Below are positions 25,010 to 32,843 of a stretch of 64,000 nt of DNA, one piece after another (positions within the stretch are counted from its first letter, which is position 1; each line of letters opens with the position of its first letter). Both the position numbers and the translations under genes were made by a program. The stretch comes from Pedobacter cryoconitis (GTDB taxonomy: Bacteria > Bacteroidota > Bacteroidia > Sphingobacteriales > Sphingobacteriaceae). The stretch covers positions 30,935-94,934 of the forward strand of contig NZ_QLLR01000025.1 of NCBI RefSeq assembly GCF_003259615.1. Reading direction: 5' to 3'. The notes under the pieces were generated by a model that saw only the letters and a program-made list of their open reading frames with translations, was not told the origin of the DNA and made no database searches.

Positions 25010-27760
25010 ATGGCAAAAGGAGTAAAAGCGAAAGTAAGTTCAAAAGGCGTAAAATCGATACAGCTTGTTGATGGACAATATTATAAAGCCAGGAGCAAGG
25101 GAAATCTTTTGGTTTTGGCCGGAGGTGCAGATGCTGCATTTAAAGTTATTGAATGGTTGCCTGACACTACTGAAGCAGATAAGAAGAATCTGGTATGGAT
25201 GCTTGAGGATGCCCAGCGGAATAATGTACTGCTGGAACACAGAGCTCCTGTGCTGAATAAGATTAATATCCCGAAAGCATTATGTGGTAAAAAGCCTCTG
25301 TATTATCTTGAGGCAAGTCTTAGTGCTAAAATAGATAAGAAAATAAGCGCCGGGTATCTGATTGTTGGTAATTGTGATCCTTTAATCAAAGAAGCGATAT
25401 GGAGTGCCGAAAAAGACGGGCCAAGACTTGGTCAGACGGCCATGAAATATGGGGAGGATGTTTACCTGAAGATAACAACAGAAGGCCTGAATGGGAGTAA
25501 TCTGACCATTGAAATTTACCATCGTATAGTTGGTGAGAATAAGAGTGTTAGAGATATTGTTGCTGAATGTATCAATGGTGAAGTCAACTTGTTGATCAAG
25601 AATACTTTTTCATGGTATGATGTAATGAAATATGGTCCTGGTAAGGCTGAATTGTTTATCATGGTGAAAAGCGACGCGGCGGAGGGATATATCAAGGATA
25701 GTCGTGGGGATGATGCACATGCTCGTTTTCTTCGTATGGAGAAAAAGATAATCAGCAGGGTAACCAGTGTGCCTGAAAACGTTACGGTAGCAAAAGTTGG
25801 TGAGCAGCTTCCTCAGCCCGGTCGTGTGGATCACTGCAGGTTTACCCAAATCCAAATTCAGGATGGGCCTGATCCTGTACTTCTTTTTGATGAGGGGAAA
25901 ATGAAATTCAAGGATGAGAAGAATAAGGCCTTCTATCTGGATGAGAAGCTTTTTTATGAATTCAATAAATATAACCTTAAACCTGAGGCAAAAGAAGTCT
26001 TAAATAAGATGGCAGCCATACTGATGGAGATGCCATATATTCCCGTTGAATTAGGATCACATACTGATCGTTTCGGATCGGACACATTTAACAGGACATT
26101 ATCTGAGAACAGGGCAAAGACAGCGTTAGAATACCTGGTGTCCAGAAATGTAAACGCATCGAGAATTACTTCCAAAGGTTATGGTAAAACCATGCTCGCG
26201 GATAAAACTGCTGATTTGAGCAAGGAGGCCAGTTCTGTTAACAGGCGTACTACAATTCGTCTTAGAATTTTTTCCCATGATGCTCAGAGTCTGGTTTTTG
26301 AGACCATTCAGCCTGGAAAAACTTATGAGAAACAACTTCCTATTACCATCAACGGGCTTCGTACTATAGGCGTATGTAATGTTCCTTCTAATCCACACAA
26401 TGAAAAGGTAATACCTTATAGCGAGACAGTACCCAATAACAAAAAAGGACAATTAACAGTTCAGTCGGATATGATAAAACCATATGTCTATTCGCCAATG
26501 GACAACAAACTGATCGCCTTTACTTACTTGTTTCCGCATCTAAGGGCTCCTCAAAGTTTCTTTTTCTTTATTAATACCTGTGCTTATTTCTCTGATAAAG
26601 CAAAACCAAGTTTAATTGTTAAGGCCTATTCTGATATCTCATGGAGCTTTCAATTCTTTCTAAACTTAAGTAATCCGCTCAATATTGACTGGACGAATGA
26701 TACGCTTTTGAGCCCGGCAAAACGGGAAGAGCTAAGGAAAGCGGCTAAAAAGCTTGGTGATGCGCATTACAATGAAACTACAGGTATAGATTTTGGTGTA
26801 AAGCTAAGTGCTGACTGGAATAAATCAGAGAAAGTTTATAAAGGACATGAAGAATTTACGCTAAAATTTGAAAAGGAAATTAAGGCCTTTTTTAAATTGA
26901 TATCATCTGTCAAAGAAATAACGAGAGGAATAACCGCTGGTACAGGAGGGGCATTAAGAAAAACAGATTTCGGAACCAGCATGAATACGACTATTAAGAT
27001 TCTTGCCCCCAAGTTTGTAATTGATATAGGATGGAAACTTGCAAGGGGAAGTAAGATGGGGATTAAAACAGCAGAGATTGGAACGGAGTATACAATTAAA
27101 GTTTATACAGAACCGTTGATTGGTGTTGAAGCTACTATTGATCTTTTGCAGATGGCGGTAGCAATGGCTACTACTGGGAATCCCGTGGCTATAAATATTT
27201 TTAATACTGCAAGAGATTGGGCTTCTAAAGGATACACGAGTACAGATAAGAGTGTTACAGTATCATTTGAGATGTATATTGATTTGGTACTGAAAGGAAC
27301 AATTAGTGGAGGAATAAAGGAAATTGTTGTGAATACTGCTTCAGATGTTTTGTCTGCTGAAGCAAATATGGTAACCAAAATTGGTGCAACGTTGACTGCC
27401 GGAATAAATTTGAAAGCTAAAGCTATCTTGATAGAAGCAGGGCCAAATGCTTTGGATCTTCATGCAAATGCTACATTGAGTGCTTCAGCTTCGATTGGTA
27501 TCACAGCAACGCACTCTGTCAAGTATAACACTAATGAAGGTTTGTATTACCGACCGGGTCTTAAAATAGAGCCTTGTATTGGGCATGTTGTCCTTATGAT
27601 TGATGTAGGAATTAGTTATCGAAAAATTTCTAAGGATTGGAAACCAATTAATATCGATGATCAGAGAGAATTCTGGTCTGGTTTTGACATAATGGAAATG
27701 TTGGAAACAGTAACGGGGATTTCGGCTAACTTTGCTATAATACCGAGAAAGAGTGAATAG
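25010..27760 (+). CDS. Large OmpA-domain protein, candidate PAAR-linked T6SS effector with unknown C-terminal domain
   Basis: 916 residues, no signal peptide. Residues 1-300 are beta-rich and unrecognised. An OmpA/MotB-type peptidoglycan-binding domain lies at about 309-420, with 'ELGSHTDRFGSD' (ligand Asp in 'SHTD'), 'LSENRAKTALEYL', 'RITSKGYGKT' and 'NRRTTIRL'. The remaining 490 residues match nothing I know. They contain long, glycine-spaced, alternating hydrophobic strands (about 690-860) that could be membrane-active, which is speculation. The gene follows the PAAR-like gene by 5 bases and is followed by a small lipoprotein, the usual tip-effector-immunity order. A peptidoglycan anchor would hold the cargo in the target periplasm. 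It could instead be a structural surface protein. Confidence 0.65.
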   Translation: MAKGVKAKVSSKGVKSIQLVDGQYYKARSKGNLLVLAGGADAAFKVIEWLPDTTEADKKNLVWMLEDAQRNNVLLEHRAPVLNKINIPKALCGKKPLYYLEASLSAKIDKKISAGYLIVGNCDPLIKEAIWSAEKDGPRLGQTAMKYGEDVYLKITTEGLNGSNLTIEIYHRIVGENKSVRDIVAECINGEVNLLIKNTFSWYDVMKYGPGKAELFIMVKSDAAEGYIKDSRGDDAHARFLRMEKKIISRVTSVPENVTVAKVGEQLPQPGRVDHCRFTQIQIQDGPDPVLLFDEGKMKFKDEKNKAFYLDEKLFYEFNKYNLKPEAKEVLNKMAAILMEMPYIPVELGSHTDRFGSDTFNRTLSENRAKTALEYLVSRNVNASRITSKGYGKTMLADKTADLSKEASSVNRRTTIRLRIFSHDAQSLVFETIQPGKTYEKQLPITINGLRTIGVCNVPSNPHNEKVIPYSETVPNNKKGQLTVQSDMIKPYVYSPMDNKLIAFTYLFPHLRAPQSFFFFINTCAYFSDKAKPSLIVKAYSDISWSFQFFLNLSNPLNIDWTNDTLLSPAKREELRKAAKKLGDAHYNETTGIDFGVKLSADWNKSEKVYKGHEEFTLKFEKEIKAFFKLISSVKEITRGITAGTGGALRKTDFGTSMNTTIKILAPKFVIDIGWKLARGSKMGIKTAEIGTEYTIKVYTEPLIGVEATIDLLQMAVAMATTGNPVAINIFNTARDWASKGYTSTDKSVTVSFEMYIDLVLKGTISGGIKEIVVNTASDVLSAEANMVTKIGATLTAGINLKAKAILIEAGPNALDLHANATLSASASIGITATHSVKYNTNEGLYYRPGLKIEPCIGHVVLMIDVGISYRKISKDWKPINIDDQREFWSGFDIMEMLETVTGISANFAIIPRKSE

Positions 27761-27790
27761 TGAAAATGATTTAAGAATAATCTAATATTT

Positions 27791-28504
27791 ATGAAAAGAA
27801 CAGGAAAATCGTTGAAAAGAAACTTTATTTTAATTTTATTAATCTTTATGGGACTCCAGTCGTGTGATGCGCAAAATTATGATCTTGCAAATATCAAATT
27901 CCCATTGCTAAAATCTTCTTTAGCTAAATATAAATTAGCAGACAATAATCTTGCAGAATTGCATTATGCGTTACTTAAATCAACTGATCCTGGATTAATG
28001 CGTTTTAATAAAGAAAGCTTTGCTGGACAGACTGGTGGCGAATATGATAACATTGCTGGTAAAAATGTAGTTTATTTCTTTAATGATGCTAAAACGAATA
28101 AAATTTATGGATTCAATATAGAAACTTATACAACGCCAGAAAGCAGGAAATTACTGAAGTCTTTGGAAACCCTGTTTGGCAAGCCATTAATGGATCAGGG
28201 AAAGGGTGATAGACATCGGTTTAGAATTTGGGATAGTCCTGATAAAAAAACTGCTTATTTGTTGGAGTATGGGTTATTCTCGGTGAATAGCGGGCCAAAA
28301 ACTGAATCTGCCAAACTTATGGTGGTAGATAAAAGTGCAAATGATCTGTATACTTTCAGGCTTGGTGGTGGTTTCATGTATTATAAGAATTATTTAAGAG
28401 CAAAGGAGAAAAAAACAGGTAAATACACTTTTAAAGATTTTGCGAAGGAAAAGAATGAAGAGGGAATAGATTATTATCTGAAGAATGACAACACGATCAA
28501 ATAA
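27791..28504 (+). CDS. Small lipoprotein, candidate immunity protein
   Basis: 237 residues with a basic N-terminus, hydrophobic stretch and lipobox 'LQSC' (Cys about 28), so it is exported and lipidated. The mature part has 'LADNNLAELHYALLKSTDPG' near residues 50-69 and ends 'YYLKNDNTIK'. No family recognised. It sits 30 bases after the 916-residue putative effector and is the only envelope protein between it and the next genes, hence a candidate immunity factor. Support comes from the partly deleted second copy immediately downstream (28511-28601), because immunity genes often duplicate and decay beside polymorphic effectors. The function is inferred from position only. Confidence 0.6.
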   Translation: MKRTGKSLKRNFILILLIFMGLQSCDAQNYDLANIKFPLLKSSLAKYKLADNNLAELHYALLKSTDPGLMRFNKESFAGQTGGEYDNIAGKNVVYFFNDAKTNKIYGFNIETYTTPESRKLLKSLETLFGKPLMDQGKGDRHRFRIWDSPDKKTAYLLEYGLFSVNSGPKTESAKLMVVDKSANDLYTFRLGGGFMYYKNYLRAKEKKTGKYTFKDFAKEKNEEGIDYYLKNDNTIK

Positions 28505-28510
28505 TATTTA

Positions 28511-28601
28511 TAGATAATAATCTTGTTAAATTGCATTATGGACTAATTATCTGAAAGATGACAATATCATTAAAGCATCGTTTAAAAAGAAACATAAATG
28601 A
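28511..28601 (+). pseudogene. Relic of a second copy of the lipoprotein gene with internal deletion
   Basis: The short gap before the next gene encodes, in one frame, 'DNNLVKLHYGL', matching 'DNNLAELHYAL' of the upstream lipoprotein. Directly after, in another frame, it encodes 'NYLKDDNIIK', matching the C-terminal 'YYLKNDNTIK', followed by 'ASFKKKHK' and a TGA. About 150 codons between the two matching segments are missing. The relic's TGA (28599-28601) overlaps the ATG of the next gene as ATGA, so the lost copy was probably translationally coupled to it. The similarity is also visible at the DNA level at both ends. Confidence 0.7.
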
Positions 28602-29371
28602 TTGAACCATATTATCAAGTAGAATTTACGGCTATCGCCTGTAAATTTGAAATTAACATTAATGAAATAAACCTAATATCTCTGGCGATTGAAAACCAGG
28701 CTTCTACTTTAATACCCTTAAATTCAGGAATAGCTAAAACAGGAGAACAAAAGCTTAATGTCAAATTACTTGCATTGCCGGGCCAGGAGTTTCTCAATCC
28801 GCAGGCGGTATTCAGCTATAAGATCAAAGTGTATGAGATGAAATACGGATTTGAGCTGAAGACAACTATCGAAGGGCATGCGTTTCCTCCTGTAGACCCA
28901 TCAAAGAAGTTAAAGGTTATGAGCCATGATCAGATTTTTAATGCGGAGGTACCGTATACAATTGATGTCTGGCAAAAAGGAACATTATTGACTGATGTTG
29001 ATGATCTGGATGAAAAATTGAAGCGGGCGTATTCCAGAATCGCCTCTCATATCAGAAATAAAGAGTACGAAAAGCTGAAAATGGAGCTTGCTAACCGTGA
29101 AAAAACGATGGCTACTTCCATGTATCTAAGTAAGGAAGACTCCGAAGCAAGGTTAAATTCGCTGGTTAAAGATATAGAAGATGGATTCACTGTGATGCCT
29201 ATGGACCCTACAGTATTGATCACAATATCTGGACAAGGAAGGTTAGCTGCTTATAAAAAATTAAGCGGAGAACCGGCTCTTACCTTATTTAATCCTAAAA
29301 CCGGAGAAGAAATCATGCTTGATTTGTCTTTTTATATCCCGGCGGGTAAAACTGAATTTGTGGTGATTTAA
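28598..29371 (+). CDS. Unrecognised soluble protein in T6SS cargo operon
   Basis: 257 residues with no signal peptide. A beta-rich N-terminal domain (about 1-110, ending 'HAFPPVDPSKK') is followed by a helical charged middle (about 145-200) and a short C-terminal beta segment rich in Pro and Gly. I do not recognise a family. Its start codon overlaps the stop of the decayed lipoprotein copy and it ends 9 bases before the TPM-domain gene, so it belongs to the same transcript. N-terminal beta domains of this size can be structural or chaperone-like, but nothing decides it. The full frame and tight spacing support a real gene. Confidence 0.58.
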   Translation: MIEPYYQVEFTAIACKFEININEINLISLAIENQASTLIPLNSGIAKTGEQKLNVKLLALPGQEFLNPQAVFSYKIKVYEMKYGFELKTTIEGHAFPPVDPSKKLKVMSHDQIFNAEVPYTIDVWQKGTLLTDVDDLDEKLKRAYSRIASHIRNKEYEKLKMELANREKTMATSMYLSKEDSEARLNSLVKDIEDGFTVMPMDPTVLITISGQGRLAAYKKLSGEPALTLFNPKTGEEIMLDLSFYIPAGKTEFVVI

Positions 29372-29380
29372 TCTGTTTTG

Positions 29381-30895
29381 ATGCGTTTAAAAAAGATAGT
29401 CTGCGTGTTGCTTTTCTGTTTGTTTGGAGCCGGATTTGCATATGCACAGCAAGAGTATACTATAGATCAGGTTCCAAATGCTAAAGCTGACGGAAATAGC
29501 TATGTGAGTAATCCCGATATGGTATTGAGCAGCAATGATGTGGATTCACTCAATCGCTTAATAGCTGGTCTGGAAAACAAAACAAAAGTAGAAATAGCGG
29601 TTGTAATTGTACGTGACTTTGAGAAAAATTATGACCCTTTTGACTTTGGATTGAAGTTGTTTAATAAATGGGGGATAGGCAAGGCCAATGCAAATAATGG
29701 TTTATTACTTTTTATTGCTGTTGACAGAAAACAGTATCGCTTTATTACTGGTTATGGCCTGGAAGGGCTTCTTCCTGACGCTGCCCTGAAAAGAATTGGG
29801 GATCATTACCTTGTACCGGCTTTTAAAGAAGAAAAATATAATGAAGGCACATCGCTTGCATTAAACACTATTGCTGATTATCTGGCGCAGCCAGCTAATA
29901 AAAAAGAACTTGAACAATTACTTGGGAAACAGGAAAAGGGTCGTTTTTTATGGCTTAAGACAATTATTCCATCCGCTCTGGTATTACTTCTGTTCATTGT
30001 AGTTTTTAATGATATTAAAAAAGTGACACCACATGTTTCCAGGGAGAAGGCGAAACAGATGATCGGTTATGATAAGGTAAACGGGATTGGTTGCCTGGGA
30101 TTAATATTGTCAATTTTTCTCCTGATTATCATTACGGGATTTGAGCCTGCGATTTCATGGTTTAAGCATCGCGATGCTTTTGAAATAGCAATTGTCATCT
30201 ACGGCTTTCTTTCATTTTTATTGTTTTTCAGATATTTTAACGCATTAAGTGCAATCAGAAAGACTAATAATGACGATTTAAACTTCACGAAAAGTGTGGA
30301 ACTGCTAAATAACAGGGCGAAGTGGTATCTTATTGCTTCTCCATTGATTTTGCTTGGGATAGTTATTGAAGGAGTGAGGAGAAAGAAATCTGCTGGTCGT
30401 TTTAAGACGGTTCTCGATAAGCAGAATAGGGAAATGATCAGGGTTGACCGGAATAAGAACAAAAAGGGTGCTCCATATTTAAGTGCGGGACAGCTTACAG
30501 AAGAAAAACTGGAAGTAAATACTTACGATATTTGGTTGAGCCAAGATCAGCAGGAGCAAAAAATCAGGAGTTACGAGGGTAATCGATTTAAATCTTTTGA
30601 GCTTTGTCCGCAATGTAATTTCAGAACATTCCAATACCATAAAGTAATTGTCGTTATCAAACCAACCTACAGTAAAGAGGGAGAGGGAAAGGAAGCCCGT
30701 ACCTGTGAAAATTGTGGTTATGAGGAATTGATACAAATGATTGTAATCCCTGTAATGTCAAGCACAGCTAGTGATTCGGGGTCTTCTGGATCTGGTAGTA
30801 GTGGGGGAAGCAGCAGTAGTTCTTCCTCAAGCAGCAGCAGCAGCAGCTGGGGTGGCGGCAGTAGTGGTGGGGGTGGTTCAGGTGGTAGTTGGTAA
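29381..30895 (+). CDS. TPM-domain membrane protein with zinc ribbon and Ser/Gly-rich tail
   Basis: About 504 residues. The ATG at 29381 is preferred to the TTG three bases upstream because it begins a classical signal peptide ('LLFCLFGAGFAYAQ'). The TPM domain (YgcG/Psb32 type) spans about 38-170 with 'NKTKVEIAVVIV', 'GIGKANANNGLLLFIAV' and 'YRFITGYGLEG'. Membrane helices lie near 192-210, 235-255, 265-285 and 315-330. A Cys4 zinc-ribbon-like module (CPQC and CENC, about 408-450) follows. The last 45 residues are almost only Ser, Gly and Trp. TPM proteins are poorly understood and are linked to envelope or photosystem maintenance. Its place 9 bases after T6SS cargo suggests co-expression, but a T6SS role is unproven. 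Confidence 0.75.
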   Translation: MRLKKIVCVLLFCLFGAGFAYAQQEYTIDQVPNAKADGNSYVSNPDMVLSSNDVDSLNRLIAGLENKTKVEIAVVIVRDFEKNYDPFDFGLKLFNKWGIGKANANNGLLLFIAVDRKQYRFITGYGLEGLLPDAALKRIGDHYLVPAFKEEKYNEGTSLALNTIADYLAQPANKKELEQLLGKQEKGRFLWLKTIIPSALVLLLFIVVFNDIKKVTPHVSREKAKQMIGYDKVNGIGCLGLILSIFLLIIITGFEPAISWFKHRDAFEIAIVIYGFLSFLLFFRYFNALSAIRKTNNDDLNFTKSVELLNNRAKWYLIASPLILLGIVIEGVRRKKSAGRFKTVLDKQNREMIRVDRNKNKKGAPYLSAGQLTEEKLEVNTYDIWLSQDQQEQKIRSYEGNRFKSFELCPQCNFRTFQYHKVIVVIKPTYSKEGEGKEARTCENCGYEELIQMIVIPVMSSTASDSGSSGSGSSGGSSSSSSSSSSSSSWGGGSSGGGGSGGSW

Positions 30896-30986
30896 GCTTT
30901 ACAAAAAGCTCCTGTTTCAACTGAATGTCTTCGTCTTGTCTTGTGACCGAGTAACAGATCGCACTAAGTCAACAGGATAAATATAT

Positions 30987-32279
30987 CTAAATAGTATAAA
31001 ACATCGCAACCGCAGCTGCTCCCATAGCAATAAACGTTATCCAGACTAAAATATTAGATAATAAGCCACTTTTGTAATCACCCATGATTTCTTTGCTCAT
31101 GGCTATTTTGCCGATCAGAAATAGTAGCGGTACAGCAGCTACGCCATTTAATACAGCTGCATAAACAAGCGCTTTAACAGGGTCGATACCTATAAAATTG
31201 ATAGCCAAACCGATCAGGGTAGAAATGATTATCACTCCATAAAAACCGTGTGCGCCTTTCAATTTAAGATTTAAACTTGCTTTCCAATCAAAAGCATCAG
31301 CCACTGCATAAGCTGCCGATCCGCTAAGAACCGGAACAGCGAGCAGGCCCAAACCAATAATACCGATCGAAAAAATCAGCTTGGCCAAAAATCCTGAATT
31401 AGGAAAAGAATGTACTAAGGGCTCCAAAGCTCTGGCGGCATCTGCTGCGGTATTAATATCCTTCACACCACTTCCATGCAGTACGGTCGCACCTACCAGT
31501 AAAATGCACCAGGTGGTAAATTCAGAAATGATCATACCTGTCAGGTTATCAATACGCATGTTTCTAATACGTTGCCAGCTAATCAATCTTCCATTTTTGA
31601 TAGGATGTCTGCCGCTTTCTTCTTCTACTTCTTGTGAAGCTTGCCAAAAGAACATATAAGGTGAAATAGTTGTTCCAAGAACACCGGTAATAATAAATAC
31701 AAAAGCGAAGTTGAACTCAAAGTGCGGGATAATAGTTGCTCTCAAAACAGTTGGCCAGGGCTGATCTATAATAAACGCCGTAATAGGATAGGCTAGTAAG
31801 GAAATTGCAAGCCATTTAAGTATTTTGGAGTAAACTTTATAACTGGTGAAAATTTCAAGCGTCAAAATGATAACGGTGAAAAGTAGTGTGAGTACAACAA
31901 AGTGCACCGGTATCAATAATTGTGCAGCTGAAGCCATCGCCCCAATATCTGCACCTATATTTATGGTATTCGCTACCACAACCAGCCCAACCACCGCATA
32001 AAGTACGGGACGGCTATAATGTTCCTTGACCACGGCAGCTATTCCTTTTCCTTTGACCATTCCAATTCTGGCACAAGCTTCTTGTACGGCGATCATAAAT
32101 GGGAGCATATAAAGTGCTGTCCATAATTGCCCGTAACCAAATTGTGCACCTGTTTGAGAATAGGTCGCAATTCCTGATGGGTCATCATCGGCAGCGCCAG
32201 TCGTTAAACCGGGGCCCAGTACTGTTAAAAACTTCCAGAATTTCTTTTTAGGTGGTTTTGGTGTTTCAGGGGTGAGCAT
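30987..32279 (-). CDS. NRAMP-family divalent cation transporter with non-canonical motifs
   Basis: A 430-residue integral membrane protein with about 11 helices, of the NRAMP/MntH family, which couples divalent metal uptake to protons or acts on related ions. The TM1 region reads 'GLTTGAADDDPSGIATYS' (25-42), where classical MntH has the metal-binding D-P-G-N. The TM6 region has 'TTISPYMFFWQASQE', where classical MntH has M-P-H. Key Mn/Fe-coordinating residues are thus changed, so the substrate may not be Mn or Fe (some divergent NRAMP relatives carry other ions). It faces the T6SS operon convergently and is divergent from the DUF6660/czc operon. The mntH symbol is withheld. Confidence 0.8.
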   Translation of the reverse strand: MLTPETPKPPKKKFWKFLTVLGPGLTTGAADDDPSGIATYSQTGAQFGYGQLWTALYMLPFMIAVQEACARIGMVKGKGIAAVVKEHYSRPVLYAVVGLVVVANTINIGADIGAMASAAQLLIPVHFVVLTLLFTVIILTLEIFTSYKVYSKILKWLAISLLAYPITAFIIDQPWPTVLRATIIPHFEFNFAFVFIITGVLGTTISPYMFFWQASQEVEEESGRHPIKNGRLISWQRIRNMRIDNLTGMIISEFTTWCILLVGATVLHGSGVKDINTAADAARALEPLVHSFPNSGFLAKLIFSIGIIGLGLLAVPVLSGSAAYAVADAFDWKASLNLKLKGAHGFYGVIIISTLIGLAINFIGIDPVKALVYAAVLNGVAAVPLLFLIGKIAMSKEIMGDYKSGLLSNILVWITFIAMGAAAVAMFYTI

Positions 32280-32400
32280 ATAGCGTTATGTATCTTATAA
32301 ATATACTTATTTATTGCATGCTGAAGCCTGCAATCGGATTGCATAGTTGTATTAAATTGAGTGATTAGTTGTTTTGTTTATTACCTTCGTCTCAAATTAT

Positions 32401-32706
32401 ATGAGATTATTATCATTCATAGGGATTGTATTAGTGCTGGCTCTTAATTTAGTGCCATGCGGGGATGCTATGTCTGTTTTGAATGATAGTACCAAAATTG
32501 AACAAGCGCATCATTCAGAAAGAAACAATGATAATTGCAGCCCTTTTTGTAATTGTGCTTGTTGTGCTACTGCTTCTGTTATTAAAGATGCTTTAGTAAT
32601 TGCTACTCCTTTTGCTGACCATTTACCTGTGCTTACTGCGCATTTAACCGGGAAGTTCATCACTGTCGATCTTCCGATCTGGCAGCCACCACAATTGATT
32701 TCTTAA
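32401..32706 (+). CDS. DUF6660-type small secreted Cys/His protein preceding the czc operon
   Basis: About 101 residues from ATG 32401, chosen because it opens a signal peptide ('LLSFIGIVLVLALNLVPC'); a longer frame from 32374 adds only a hydrophobic stub. The mature part holds a His/Cys-rich segment, 'QAHHSERNNDNCSPFCNCAC', able to bind metal. It resembles the DUF6660 proteins that commonly precede CzcCBA-type operons in Bacteroidota (family recollection). Position, 137 bases upstream of czcA on the same strand, supports a periplasmic metal-sensing or chaperone role, which remains inference. Confidence 0.7.
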   Translation: MRLLSFIGIVLVLALNLVPCGDAMSVLNDSTKIEQAHHSERNNDNCSPFCNCACCATASVIKDALVIATPFADHLPVLTAHLTGKFITVDLPIWQPPQLIS

Positions 32707-32843
32707 CCATCTTCATTTTTCTATACGTGCTTCGGGCATGATATAGGTCATTATTATTATTTAATAATTCCATCAATGCTTTTATCAAAGGATTAGCTAA
32801 TTCCGTTCGGAACTATTCTCTGGTATTTCATTATAAATAAGAT

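Noticed and set aside
30765..30895. Repetitive AGC/GGT tract as a possible microsatellite or CRISPR-like repeat
   Set aside because: It is in frame with the TPM-domain gene and encodes its Ser/Gly-rich tail; repeats are irregular and without spacers.
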